Below, in pieces: positions 18,779 to 27,748 of a DNA stretch of 64,000 nt (position 1 is its first letter; every line of letters starts with the position of its first letter). The position numbers and the translations under genes were made by a program. The notes under the pieces are model-generated. The model was not told the origin of the DNA. It made no database searches and was given only the letters and a program-made list of their open reading frames with translations. Source of the stretch: an uncultured Desulfovibrionaceae bacterium (GTDB lineage: Bacteria > Desulfobacterota > Desulfovibrionia > Desulfovibrionales > Desulfovibrionaceae). Where the stretch lies: assembly GCA_949299515.1 (NCBI GenBank), contig CASGAP010000001.1, positions 186,001 to 250,000 on the forward strand. The letters are read 5' to 3'.

Positions 18779-19474
18779 ATGAAAATTGCAAAGAGTTCTT
18801 TTTATGACGGGGTAAGGCTCGGCCTGCCCATTATGATAGGCTATATCCCTTTGGGGTTTGCTTTTGGCGTGCTGGCCGTCAAAAACGGCATCAGCGGATT
18901 TTGGGCCGTTATGCTGTCCGTGTTTGTTTTTGCCGGGGCTGGGCAGTTTATTGCCGCCGGAATGCTTGGGGCGGGTGCGTCGTTTTTGTCCATAGGCGCG
19001 GCGAATATGCTGGTTAATCTCAGGCATATTCTGATGAGTGCGGCGCTTGTCACGCCGTGGAAGCATCTGCCTTTCGGGTGGAAAATGTTTTTGGCTTTTT
19101 TTCAGACCGATGAGATTTTTGCCGCGAATATTTCCCATTACAAATCAGGAAGGGAAGTGACCGTAACCCAGGTGTTTACCCTTGCCCTTGTGGCGCATTT
19201 CGGCTGGATTTTCGGGACGTTTTTGGGCGCTGTGTCCGGTTCTCTCATAACCAACGTGGAGGCGTTCGGACTGGATTTTGCGCTGCCTGCCATGTTTACG
19301 GCGTTGCTTGTGCCGCTTTTGGCCGACAGGGTGCAGGTTATTGTCTGTCTTGCGGGGGCTCTGGCTTCTCTTGGCTTTATGCAGCTCGGTTTTGACCGCT
19401 GGAGCATTATTCTCGCAACGCTTATAAGTGCGAGCGCAGGCTTATATTTGTCTTTGCAAAAAGAAAAAAATTAA
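18779..19474 (+). CDS. azlC: AzlC-family branched-chain amino acid exporter, large subunit
   Basis: 231 residues with several membrane helices. The N-terminal G-Y-I-P-L-G-F-A-F-G and F-A-G-A-G-Q-F-I-A segments are typical of AzlC. With AzlD it forms a two-part exporter for branched-chain or related amino acids. ATG 18779 is chosen. A TTG at 18767 is in frame, but neither has a clear ribosome site, and the transcript may start only about 10 bases before the TTG. azlD follows 21 bases downstream. Confidence 0.88.
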   Translation: MKIAKSSFYDGVRLGLPIMIGYIPLGFAFGVLAVKNGISGFWAVMLSVFVFAGAGQFIAAGMLGAGASFLSIGAANMLVNLRHILMSAALVTPWKHLPFGWKMFLAFFQTDEIFAANISHYKSGREVTVTQVFTLALVAHFGWIFGTFLGAVSGSLITNVEAFGLDFALPAMFTALLVPLLADRVQVIVCLAGALASLGFMQLGFDRWSIILATLISASAGLYLSLQKEKN

Positions 19475-19495
19475 GTATTATCGGGAGAAAGGAAT

Positions 19496-19828
19496 ATGAG
19501 TGTTGCCGAAGGCCTTTTTTTTGTGGCCGTGATGATGGCCGGAACGCTGCTTCCGCGGCTTTTGCCCATGGGGCTGCTGGCCAAGCGGGCAATCAGCAAA
19601 AATCTGCAGATTTGGCTTTCCTATGTGCCGGTGGCTATTTTGTCCGCACTGCTGGCTCCTGAAATTTTTATGAAAAACGGCAGTTTGTTTTTGGCCAAGG
19701 AAAATCTTTTTCTGACGGCATTTTTGCCGGTGCTGGCTGTAGCGTATTTTACCAAAAGCCTGTTTGCCACGCTGCTTACGGGTATGGTGCTGGTGGCGGG
19801 TATGCGCTATTTCCATATTTTTGTATGA
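19496..19828 (+). CDS. azlD: AzlD-family small membrane subunit of the amino acid exporter
   Basis: 110 residues, four hydrophobic stretches. The early T-L-L-P-R-L-L-P motif is diagnostic for AzlD. It pairs with AzlC. Good GAAAGGA ribosome site. rlpA begins 7 bases after its stop, so transcription probably continues. Confidence 0.88.
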   Translation: MSVAEGLFFVAVMMAGTLLPRLLPMGLLAKRAISKNLQIWLSYVPVAILSALLAPEIFMKNGSLFLAKENLFLTAFLPVLAVAYFTKSLFATLLTGMVLVAGMRYFHIFV

Positions 19829-19835
19829 GGAAGTT

Positions 19836-20933
19836 ATGAAAAAACGTTTGATTTTGCTTTGTCTGCTCTGTGCCGTGCCGCTGTTTCTGAATGCCTGCAT
19901 CCAGATCGGCGGATATCGGGTACCGCTTTTTGAAACCGAATCCGTGCCGCGGTACAAAGCACCGGGAAAAACGCAGTTTTCCCAAAGCGATCTCAACGGA
20001 TACAGAAAATCAGGCTCTTATTATAAAAACCTCAATGCCCAGCGCAACAGCCATTTGCCCAAAGGCAAGGCATATACCGTGCTCGGCAAGCGGTACGTGC
20101 CCTATGCTTCTGCGGAAGGATTTGAAGAAATCGGCATAGCCTCTTGGTACGGTCCCGGTTTTCACGGCAAAAAAACGTCCAACGGCGAAACTTTCAATAC
20201 ATACAGCATGACTGCCGCCCATAAGCTTTTGCCGTTTAATTCAAATATTTTGGTAACAAATCTGGAAAACGGCAAAACCTGCGTGGTGCGCATCAACGAC
20301 CGCGGTCCCTTTGTGGACGACAGAATTATTGATCTTTCCCAGGCTGCGGCGGAAAAAATCGGCATGATTAAAAACGGTACGGCAAAAGTGCATCTGCAGT
20401 ATATCGGCGGCGAGGGCAGCGTGACTTACAGCGGCGGCGGTGCGGGAAACGAAAGTTCGGGCGGTTTTTTCGATACGCTTTTCGGCGGTGAAAATCCTGC
20501 GGAGCAAAAGGCCGTATATTCCGAAAGCGACCAAAGCGTGAGCGCGGCGCTTGCCAGTCTTTCCGGAGGTTCCATGGCAGCGGGCGGCGCGGGCTATACC
20601 AGCAGTCAGAGCATGGCGGAAGTCCGCCCGGTTTATGTAAATACCGTCAAATCGTCCGGTTACGGAACGAAGCAGGCAGGGCAGGCGGCAGGGCTGACGG
20701 GCGCAAATACCGTTGTCGGCAGCTTATATCTGCATTTGGCGGTATATGAGGATAAAACCGTAGCAAACAGGCTTGTGCAGGAGCTCAGAAAACGCAATGT
20801 TTCCGCCAGGGTTTTTAATGACAGCGGATTTTATGCCGTGCAGGCGGGCCCTTTCCGCAGCAGGGATACTGCCGTGCAGGTGCAGCAGTATCTGAAAAAG
20901 AATTTCCCCAAGGCTTATATCGTTGTTCGGTAG
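19836..20933 (+). CDS. rlpA: RlpA-like septal ring lipoprotein with SPOR domain
   Basis: 365 residues from ATG 19836 (GAGGAAG upstream). Lipobox L-N-A-C with C21, so an outer-membrane lipoprotein. Double-psi beta-barrel at about 90-195 with A-S-W-Y-G-P-G-F-H-G and the catalytic-type R-I-N-D-R-G-P-F motif. A Gly/Ser-rich linker (about 200-285) and a C-terminal SPOR domain (about 290-365) that binds denuded septal peptidoglycan follow. RlpA cleaves glycan strands lacking stem peptides and helps daughter-cell separation. Its position behind azlCD is not functionally telling. Confidence 0.92.
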   Translation: MKKRLILLCLLCAVPLFLNACIQIGGYRVPLFETESVPRYKAPGKTQFSQSDLNGYRKSGSYYKNLNAQRNSHLPKGKAYTVLGKRYVPYASAEGFEEIGIASWYGPGFHGKKTSNGETFNTYSMTAAHKLLPFNSNILVTNLENGKTCVVRINDRGPFVDDRIIDLSQAAAEKIGMIKNGTAKVHLQYIGGEGSVTYSGGGAGNESSGGFFDTLFGGENPAEQKAVYSESDQSVSAALASLSGGSMAAGGAGYTSSQSMAEVRPVYVNTVKSSGYGTKQAGQAAGLTGANTVVGSLYLHLAVYEDKTVANRLVQELRKRNVSARVFNDSGFYAVQAGPFRSRDTAVQVQQYLKKNFPKAYIVVR

Positions 20934-20940
20934 GTGAGGT

Positions 20941-23250
20941 ATGCAGCAGAACAAAACCGCGCCCGAAGAGCGGGCAAGAAGGCTGAAAGTAACCTGTCTT
21001 AATTCCAAGTACGGGCAATATATTAAAAAACTGTATCCGGAACTGGTTTTTGTTCCGTTTTCAACGGCGCTGAAATATAAAAAAAATATTGACGCGTTTA
21101 TTGCCGTGAAAGGCCGCTGGGCCGGAATCGGGCGTTTTTTCGGCTTTCCTGTGTGGAATATCAGCGAGGGTGTGTTTAAAGTGCCGATCCAGGTTCCTAC
21201 TTCTTTTATTTTGGAAAAACAGGGTTCCTATACGGACGCGCGTTCCGCTTCCGAGTGGGAAGCCTGCGTCAGGGCCGTACCCGAACTTTTGGATATTTTT
21301 AAATCTTCTTCGCTGGAAACGCAGAATATCGAACAGATTTCCAAAATACAGAAAAGCGACGGTCTGTCCGGGTATGCAAAGCGTTTTCTGTCAATTTTGC
21401 CTACGGCGTTTCCGGCTCTCAGTCCTTACGGGTTTGAGGACGTGAAAGAACTGCTGGATCAGGTGATTAATCAAAAAGTCGGCACCGAACGGTATGTCCC
21501 CGACGCGTCGCCGTATAAACTGTTTACGCCCGGCGGCAGAAAGCGCATCGTCATTATTGAACAGTCCAGAAAGTCCAAGCACGAACTGAAAAAGGTTTTT
21601 GCCACGGAAAATACGTTTAAGCAAATGGTGCTGGACGCCAAGGAACAGCACCCGGGCGCCGCGTTTTTTCTTTTGCAGCCCCCTTCCGTGCTGCAGGGCA
21701 AAAAAAAGGGGTATCTGAAAAAGTTTGCGCTGGAGAACGGCGTTCAGGTTATTTCCGAACAGGTTTCGTCTTTTTCCATATTGGCGCAGGCCGACGAGGT
21801 TTATACGGTCAGCGCGAAAATAGGCATTGACGCGGTTCTGCTCGGCAAAACCGTGCATTGCTACGGTCTGCCGTACTATGCGGGCTGGGGGCTTACCAAG
21901 GATAAAATTGCCTGCCCGCGCAGAAACGTGAAAGTGCGGCGCGAAGATCTGTTTGCGGCGCTGTGTTTGTTTTTCACGCGCTATCTGCACCCCATTACCG
22001 CGGAGCCTTCCCATTTTCAGGCCATTGTGCGGCTTATTCTGCTGCAGCGGCCGCAGCTTTTTGAAAATAAGCGTTTTATCGCCTGCATTAATTTTGATGA
22101 AAAGCAGAAAGCGTTTTTTTCCAAAATGTACAAGCACGCGGATTTGCACTTTATGAAAGAACAGTCCGGCATTGAGGCGGCTTCCAACAATAAGGGCATG
22201 GTGTATACGGCCGTGGAACCCACGGAACAGCTGAAAAAAGACTGCGGCAATATTCCGCTGGTGTATGTGCGGCCGGGAGCTTTTGACAGGCTGTACAATC
22301 AGCAGAAGCTGGTTTCTTTGTGTTTTGAGGGCGGGCCGTATCCGCCGCTGGAAAAAATCCTGCAGATAAAAACCGTAACCGAAAACGATTTGCTGCGGGC
22401 AAGGCTGCTCAGGCAGTTTTTGCTGGAGCTTTCTTCTTTCCGCGGGCATTTTGATTATGACGGCGTAAAAGAAGGGCAGGACGTTGTGGTCATTATCGGC
22501 AATGCGGATCTTGCTCCGAAAAAAATGCCCGAAAGCGTCAGCGTGCAGGAGGGTACGGAAGGCAATCTGGATAAAAAGGGCCGCCCTTATCATTCCTTTG
22601 CCCTGCCGCTTTCCGATGACGGAAAACTTATCGAATATATCCGCCAACAGCGGCCGGACGCCTATATCGTATACTGTCAGCAGCACAGAGATACCAAAGT
22701 TGCCGCGGAAATTCTGGATCTTGCGGACGAGCTTATGCCTTTTGCCCGGCCGTCTGATTTTGTGCCGCTGAATATGCTCGGCTTTGCCCAGGGCGGCTGC
22801 GGCAAATCAGTAAGAAACGATGACGGAGGGGAATGCTTTGCCGAGGATTTTTTGGACGATTTGGACGTGTCGCGCTGGGATAAAAAGCAAATTTCCGCAA
22901 AGCGCTTTTTGGAAAAAGCCTATGCCATGACGCAGGCGGAAAACCAGTTTTGTATTTTGAATAATCCGATCACCCATGTCAACGGGCACGCATTGGAAAT
23001 TCATACGTACGATTCGCATTTGGGAATAGATGCCTTGGCCGTGCCGCTGCAGGTATATACTTACGGCTGGCCGTATTATGGGGGGTGGGGACTTACCCAT
23101 GATGCCGCGCATTATTCCCTTAGGAACAGAAAGCTTAATTTTGAGCAGATTTTGGTCGGTGCTTTTATTACGCAGCCGAGGTATTTCGATTCCGAGAACA
23201 ATTTGTTCTGCGAACCGGAAAACGCGCCGTTTTTGTTCGGCCGTCTGTAA
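20941..23250 (+). CDS. KpsC/LipA-like capsule beta-Kdo glycosyltransferase (two GT domains)
   Basis: 769 residues, no signal peptide or membrane helix, so cytoplasmic. Two tandem Capsule_synth-type units are visible, each ending in the P-Y-Y-x-G-W-G-L-T signature (about residues 312-320 and 706-714) preceded by x-G-I-D-A-L/V. KpsC proteins carry two retaining beta-Kdo transferases (GT99 and GT107) that build the poly-Kdo linker of group 2 capsules. The EDGFLRS-like motif near the first unit is changed to S-E-G-V-F-K here. It is about 90 residues longer than E. coli KpsC. No other capsule export gene (kpsS, kpsM, kpsT) is nearby. It lies 7 bases after rlpA. Confidence 0.8.
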   Translation: MQQNKTAPEERARRLKVTCLNSKYGQYIKKLYPELVFVPFSTALKYKKNIDAFIAVKGRWAGIGRFFGFPVWNISEGVFKVPIQVPTSFILEKQGSYTDARSASEWEACVRAVPELLDIFKSSSLETQNIEQISKIQKSDGLSGYAKRFLSILPTAFPALSPYGFEDVKELLDQVINQKVGTERYVPDASPYKLFTPGGRKRIVIIEQSRKSKHELKKVFATENTFKQMVLDAKEQHPGAAFFLLQPPSVLQGKKKGYLKKFALENGVQVISEQVSSFSILAQADEVYTVSAKIGIDAVLLGKTVHCYGLPYYAGWGLTKDKIACPRRNVKVRREDLFAALCLFFTRYLHPITAEPSHFQAIVRLILLQRPQLFENKRFIACINFDEKQKAFFSKMYKHADLHFMKEQSGIEAASNNKGMVYTAVEPTEQLKKDCGNIPLVYVRPGAFDRLYNQQKLVSLCFEGGPYPPLEKILQIKTVTENDLLRARLLRQFLLELSSFRGHFDYDGVKEGQDVVVIIGNADLAPKKMPESVSVQEGTEGNLDKKGRPYHSFALPLSDDGKLIEYIRQQRPDAYIVYCQQHRDTKVAAEILDLADELMPFARPSDFVPLNMLGFAQGGCGKSVRNDDGGECFAEDFLDDLDVSRWDKKQISAKRFLEKAYAMTQAENQFCILNNPITHVNGHALEIHTYDSHLGIDALAVPLQVYTYGWPYYGGWGLTHDAAHYSLRNRKLNFEQILVGAFITQPRYFDSENNLFCEPENAPFLFGRL

Positions 23251-23283
23251 GAATAAAGCCGCATGAGAAATTTTTATCGCTGC

Positions 23284-23310
23284 TTGACTTCTTGTTTTCT
23301 GAACGATACT
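23284..23310 (+). promoter_or_regulatory. Possible promoter for pta
   Basis: TTGACT (23284-23289) with GATACT 15 bases on (23305-23310), or ACTAAT with an 18-base spacer. It lies 29 or more bases before the pta ATG. The -10 assignment is uncertain. Confidence 0.4.
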
Positions 23311-23338
23311 AATTCTTAACAATTAAAAGGAGTGTGAA

Positions 23339-25456
23339 ATGGCTAATACACTTTATATCAGTGCAACCGCAGAACGGTCCGGCAAATCCGCCATTACTTT
23401 GGGTCTTATGCGGCTGCTTATCGGCAGGGTCGGCAAAGTCGGTTTTTTCCGTCCCATTGTTCAGGATTCTACAGGCTTTGACCATGAATTCCAATTGATT
23501 AACGAATATTTCGGCCTGAACCTTCCCCAGGAGCAATGCTATGCGTTTACCTTGGAAGAAGCACGCCGCCTTATCAATTCCGGCCAAAGCAATCTTCTCA
23601 TGGACAAAATTTTGGAAGCATACAATAAGCTTGCCAGCCAGTATGATTTCATTCTTTGTCAGGGTACGGATTTTTTGGGCAAACACGGCGCGTTTGAAGT
23701 CGAACTCAATGCCGATATTGCCGCTACCCTCGGCGTGCCGGTGCTTTTGGTTCATCCGAGCGTCAACAACAGCGCGGAAGAAATCCGTTCCGCCACCATT
23801 ACGGCCGTGGACGTATTTGCGCAGCGCGGCATAGAAATTGCCGCCCTTATCGTAAACAGGGTTGATCCCTATGCGGCTGATCTGGAAGAACTCAAAAAGG
23901 ACATCGCTTCCCAGCTTACTCAGAAAAACGCAAAAGACCCGCTTGTTTACATAATTCCGGAAAATAATATTCTCGGTCGTCCGTCCCTGCGCGACGTGGC
24001 GAAAAACCTCGGCGCGGAAGTTCTGTACTGCGAACAGAACCTTATCGACTACCATATCGACGATTATCTTATTGCCGCCATGCATCTCGGCAACTTCCTC
24101 AACTTCCTGCAGGAAGGCAACCTTGTCGTTACTCCGGGCGACAGGGAAGATATTCTTTTAGGTTCCATTGTGGCCAGTATGTCCAAAGCGTATCCGAGCG
24201 TAAGCGGCATTTTGCTTACCGGCGGCCTTAAGCCTTCCCAGGGCATTATGCGTCTGCTTGACGGTATGCGCAATATGACCATTCCCGTGCTTGCGGTAAA
24301 AACCAATACGTCAGAAACTATTCAGATGCTGAAAAATCTCCGCGACAGAATTGATCCGGACGATACCAGAAAAGTGCATACCGCTCTCGGCAACTTTGAC
24401 CGCTATGTGAATGCCGACGAATTGGCAGTGCGCATTGTGGACGACAATACGGCCCGTATGACTCCGCGTATGTTTGAATACAAACTTATGGATCAGGCCC
24501 GCAAACATCCTATGCGCATAGTTCTGCCCGAAGGCGAGGAAGAACGTATCCTGCGTGCCGCCGAAGCCCTTTATGCCCGTCAGACTGCGCATATTATCCT
24601 GCTCGGCGATCCCGACAAAATTGAAGAAAAGGCCAGAAGCCTGTCTATCAGCCTGCAGGGCATTGACATCATCAATCCCGCAACCTCCGCAAAACTTGAC
24701 GAATATGCCGCAACCTATGCGGAACTGCGCAAGAAAAAAGGCATTACCCTGGAAGAAGCCCACGACCGTATGCTTGATACCACCTATTTCGGTACTATGA
24801 TGGTATATCAGGACGATGCCGACGGTTTGGTTTCCGGTGCCATTAACACCACTGCCAACACCGTACGCCCGGCTTTGGAATTTATTAAAACCAAACCCGG
24901 TTTCTCCATTGTATCCAGTACGTTCCTTATGTGCCTGAAAGACAGGGTGCTTGCGTTCGGCGACTGCGCCATTAACCCTGACCCAACGGCGGAACAGCTT
25001 GCGGATATCGCGATTACCACTTCCGAAACCGCACGCATTTTCGGCATTGATTCCCGCGTTGCCATGCTTTCTTATTCAACGGGCACATCAGGCAAGGGCG
25101 AAGATGTCGATAAAGTAAAAGAAGCAACCCGCATAGCCCATGAACGCGCACCGGAACTGCTTCTCGAAGGCCCGCTGCAGTATGACGCCGCCATTGATCC
25201 GGAAGTCGCAAAAACCAAAATGCCCAACAGCCCTGTTGCGGGCAAGGCAACCGTGTTCATTTTCCCCGATCTGAATACGGGCAACAATACCTATAAGGCC
25301 GTTCAGAGAGCTGCCGACGCCATTGCCATCGGCCCCATTCTTCAAGGTCTCAGAAAACCGGTTAACGACCTTTCCCGAGGCTGCACGGTTCCCGATATCA
25401 TCAATACCGTGGCAATTACCGCCATTCAGGCTCAGGCCGAAAAAGGCTTGATTTAA
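23339..25456 (+). CDS. pta: Phosphate acetyltransferase (long, three-domain form)
   Basis: 705 residues, the length of the long Pta class. N-terminal P-loop-like AAA_26 (BioD-like) domain (about 1-220; A-E-R-S-G-K-S-A-I-T), a DRTGG domain (about 225-340) and the catalytic PTA_PTB domain (about 385-705; S-Y-S-T-G-T-S-G-K-G). It interconverts acetyl-CoA and acetyl phosphate, for ATP gain from pyruvate or lactate oxidation. ackA, its usual partner, is not next to it. Strong AAAGGAG ribosome site; terminator after it. Confidence 0.95.
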   Translation: MANTLYISATAERSGKSAITLGLMRLLIGRVGKVGFFRPIVQDSTGFDHEFQLINEYFGLNLPQEQCYAFTLEEARRLINSGQSNLLMDKILEAYNKLASQYDFILCQGTDFLGKHGAFEVELNADIAATLGVPVLLVHPSVNNSAEEIRSATITAVDVFAQRGIEIAALIVNRVDPYAADLEELKKDIASQLTQKNAKDPLVYIIPENNILGRPSLRDVAKNLGAEVLYCEQNLIDYHIDDYLIAAMHLGNFLNFLQEGNLVVTPGDREDILLGSIVASMSKAYPSVSGILLTGGLKPSQGIMRLLDGMRNMTIPVLAVKTNTSETIQMLKNLRDRIDPDDTRKVHTALGNFDRYVNADELAVRIVDDNTARMTPRMFEYKLMDQARKHPMRIVLPEGEEERILRAAEALYARQTAHIILLGDPDKIEEKARSLSISLQGIDIINPATSAKLDEYAATYAELRKKKGITLEEAHDRMLDTTYFGTMMVYQDDADGLVSGAINTTANTVRPALEFIKTKPGFSIVSSTFLMCLKDRVLAFGDCAINPDPTAEQLADIAITTSETARIFGIDSRVAMLSYSTGTSGKGEDVDKVKEATRIAHERAPELLLEGPLQYDAAIDPEVAKTKMPNSPVAGKATVFIFPDLNTGNNTYKAVQRAADAIAIGPILQGLRKPVNDLSRGCTVPDIINTVAITAIQAQAEKGLI

Positions 25457-25479
25457 TTTCTGCTGAATGACAGCGAATA

Positions 25480-25511
25480 AAAATGCTCCCGTATGGGAGC
25501 ATTTTTTTTTG
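25480..25511 (+). terminator. Terminator after pta
   Basis: AAAATGCTCCC - GTAT - GGGAGCATTTT stem-loop with a run of nine T residues. Confidence 0.92.
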
Positions 25512-25560
25512 TTTTAGTAAAGGCATACGCCGGAATTTTTTATTTTTTCGGCATTTTTAT

Positions 25561-25718
25561 CCGCGGTGTTTGCGGAGCCGAATTTTTCGGCTTCGGCTCC
25601 GCAAATGCCGCGCAGTGAGGGGGATCGGGGGAGCCACCCAAAGGGCGGCAAGTCGTTTGTGTCAGTGAGCTTGCGAACGTTACGCAAATGGACAGCAAGG
25701 CAATCATTTCCCCCAAAA
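25561..25718 (-). repeat. Dispersed hairpin-forming repeat, copy 2 (long form)
   Basis: The reverse complement matches copy 1 at 14258-14348. The central hairpin has a perfect 14-bp stem (25569-25582 with 25592-25605), extended by 7 more pairs, two of them wobble. Relative to copy 1 it carries about 69 extra bases (about 25633-25701) between the GATCCCCC word and the AATCATTTCCCCC word. It lies between convergent genes, like copy 1. Confidence 0.78.
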
Positions 25719-25798
25719 AAAAATAATTTGAAAACATACTGAAAATATATTCCAACAACATGGCCTGACAAAAGGAAAAATTCTTGTGCATCGGGCAC

Positions 25799-25825
25799 AA
25801 AAAAAGCCCTCCGCGGAGGGCTTTT
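25799..25825 (-). terminator. Terminator of the Na+/phosphate cotransporter gene
   Basis: AAAAGCCCTCC-GC-GGAGGGCTTTT palindrome 7 bases past the stop codon on the minus strand, followed by a T-run on that strand. Confidence 0.88.
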
Positions 25826-25831
25826 CCGAAA

Positions 25832-27442
25832 TTAATGATCTTGCTGGTGAATGATAACCTGCGTCATTTTCTTTGCGCGGTAGCACATATGTTCAATGGC
25901 TCCCACGGCATCAAGGAAGGACAGGCTGGTGGACGAACTGCACAGGCCCTGCGCAAGCCTGTTGACGTGCATATGGCGGATATTGGTTTCCATTTTGCGG
26001 ACGTTTTGTGCAAGTTCTTCCATTTGGGGAAAGGTTTCCTTGGCTCGTTCAAGGGGCAGGCTGATATTTTGTACTGCCGTTTCAATGGCTGTATTGGTCA
26101 TGTCAAACATTTCCTGCAGCTCCGCAAGAGCCTGTTCGGAGAAGTGGCCCTGCAGCTCTTCTTTCTTTTCCCAGACATGGAAAAGCATTTTGCATTTGTC
26201 GCCGATGCGTTCCATGTCGCCGGCGCTGCTTACGTAGGCGTGCAGGCGCACAATTTCCTTGTCGGTGATGCCCTGGCGCATGAGCTTTTGGGAGTAATCC
26301 TGTATGCTGGCGTGGTATTTGTCCAAAAGATTTTCAATGGCCTGCAGCTCTTCGCGGGTAATTTTTTGGTGGTGGAAATAGAGTTCTTCGATTTTGTCGA
26401 TTGTTTCCAAAAGGGCGGCGCCCATGGCAAGACATTCGTTTTTCACCGCGTCGACGGCAACCGCCGGAGTAAAGGTGATGAGTTTAGGATCGAGATAGGA
26501 TTTGCGGGTTTCCGGTTTCTTGGGATCGGGAATGATAGTGGTGATAAGTTTTGCGAAAAGTCCCACAAAAGGCAGGAACAGACAGGTATTGCAGATATTG
26601 AACAGGGTATGGGCATTGGCGATTTGGTGGCCTATGCCGTCTGCGGAACTGCGGATGAATTCCAGATAAAACGGCATGAGCGGCAGGAAAATGCATACGC
26701 CTATGACGTTGAACAAAACGTGCGCAAGGCAGGCCTGCTTGGCATGGCGGCAGGTGCCGATGGAGGCAAGCACGGCGGTAATGGTGGTGCCGATGTTGTC
26801 GCCCAAAATAATGGGAATGGCAGCTTCAAGCGGAAGCAGACCCTGCATACCGAGGGCAATGGTCAGACCGACGGTGGCGGAGCTTGACTGCACAAGCAGG
26901 GTCAGTACGGTGCCCGCGAATACGCCGAGCAACGGATTGTCTTTGAACATAAGGAACAAATCGCCGCGGGTTTTAAGAATTGACATGGAGCTTTCCATGG
27001 TCTGCATTCCGATAAAGAGCAAACCGAACCCGAAAAGGCCGCCGCCCAGGTATTTTTGGTGATTTGTTTTTCCGAAAAGCTGCAGAAGTGAGCCGATAAT
27101 GATAAAAATGTAGCAGTAATCCTTGATTTTGAAGGCAATGATCTGACCGGTGACCGTGGTGCCTATATTGGCGCCCATGATAACGCCGATGGCCTGTTTG
27201 AGCGTCATAAGGCCGGCATCTACAAAGCTTACCGTCATAACGGTCGTGGCGCTGCTGCTTTGGATAAGCACGGTAACCAACGTGCCCACCATAACGCCCA
27301 GAATGGGGGTCTTGGTAAGCATACCGATAAGGTTCTGCAGGCTGTTCCCTGCAAGAAGCTGCAAGGATTCGCTAATCATTTTAATGGAGTAAAGAAAAAT
27401 GCCTACCCCGCCGATTAGCTGTATAGCGTTTAGTAACGTCAT
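25832..27442 (-). CDS. Na+/phosphate cotransporter (NptA/PNaS family) with PhoU-like domain
   Basis: 536 residues. Two Na/Pi cotransporter repeats (about 5-150 and 165-300), each with the Q-S-S-S-A-T signature (V-L-I-Q-S-S-S-A-T and L-L-V-Q-S-S-S-A-T) and a G-A-N-I-G-T-T / G-D-N-I-G-T-T partner motif. The C-terminal half (about 340-525) is a helical PhoU-like domain facing the cytoplasm. It imports phosphate driven by sodium. Ribosome site TTGGAG 8 bases before the ATG. It stands alone with its own terminator. Confidence 0.92.
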   Translation of the reverse strand: MTLLNAIQLIGGVGIFLYSIKMISESLQLLAGNSLQNLIGMLTKTPILGVMVGTLVTVLIQSSSATTVMTVSFVDAGLMTLKQAIGVIMGANIGTTVTGQIIAFKIKDYCYIFIIIGSLLQLFGKTNHQKYLGGGLFGFGLLFIGMQTMESSMSILKTRGDLFLMFKDNPLLGVFAGTVLTLLVQSSSATVGLTIALGMQGLLPLEAAIPIILGDNIGTTITAVLASIGTCRHAKQACLAHVLFNVIGVCIFLPLMPFYLEFIRSSADGIGHQIANAHTLFNICNTCLFLPFVGLFAKLITTIIPDPKKPETRKSYLDPKLITFTPAVAVDAVKNECLAMGAALLETIDKIEELYFHHQKITREELQAIENLLDKYHASIQDYSQKLMRQGITDKEIVRLHAYVSSAGDMERIGDKCKMLFHVWEKKEELQGHFSEQALAELQEMFDMTNTAIETAVQNISLPLERAKETFPQMEELAQNVRKMETNIRHMHVNRLAQGLCSSSTSLSFLDAVGAIEHMCYRAKKMTQVIIHQQDH

Positions 27443-27748
27443 GAAAGCTCCAAAAAATATTTGAAGAGTTGCAATAAATTAAGGATAAATTAATTCCTGT
27501 TGCCTTAATGCACTATTTAAAAAAATAGAGCAAGCAATTTTTCGTAAAAAATTATGCGGCTGTCAGGAATATTTACTAAAAAAATGCAGCGGAATTTTTG
27601 GGGCCGAAGTGCTGAAAAACCTTAGACAGGAATATTTTCGGGGGGCGGGAGTTGACTTTCTCTTTGAATGATGTATAAAAAAGAAAATTAAGATAATACA
27701 CATATCTAAAATTTGCAGATAGTTTGAAATCGGTTAAAAGGACGCTTT
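27443..27748. other. Divergent intergenic region upstream of the chemotaxis block
   Basis: 306 A+T-rich bases between the divergent cotransporter gene and cheB. It holds a plus-strand promoter (27652-27679) and two direct copies of CAGGAATATTT (27564-27574 and 27627-27637), 63 bases apart. No reading frame of note. Confidence 0.65.
27652..27679 (+). promoter_or_regulatory. Sigma70-type promoter for the che block
   Basis: TTGACT (27652-27657), 16-base spacer, TATAAA (27674-27679). Leader to the cheB ATG about 63 bases. Confidence 0.65.

Larger units (their letters stand above)
25457..25831. other. Convergent intergenic region with two terminators and a dispersed repeat
   Basis: 375 bases between the ends of pta and the minus-strand phosphate cotransporter gene. 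It holds the pta terminator (25480-25511), repeat copy 2 (25561-25718) and the cotransporter terminator (25799-25825). No convincing gene: short frames through it follow the repeat and have no ribosome site. Confidence 0.7.

Noticed and set aside
25540..25800. Short minus-strand frame through repeat copy 2
   Set aside because: It is created by the repeat sequence, has no ribosome site and ends in low-complexity residues.
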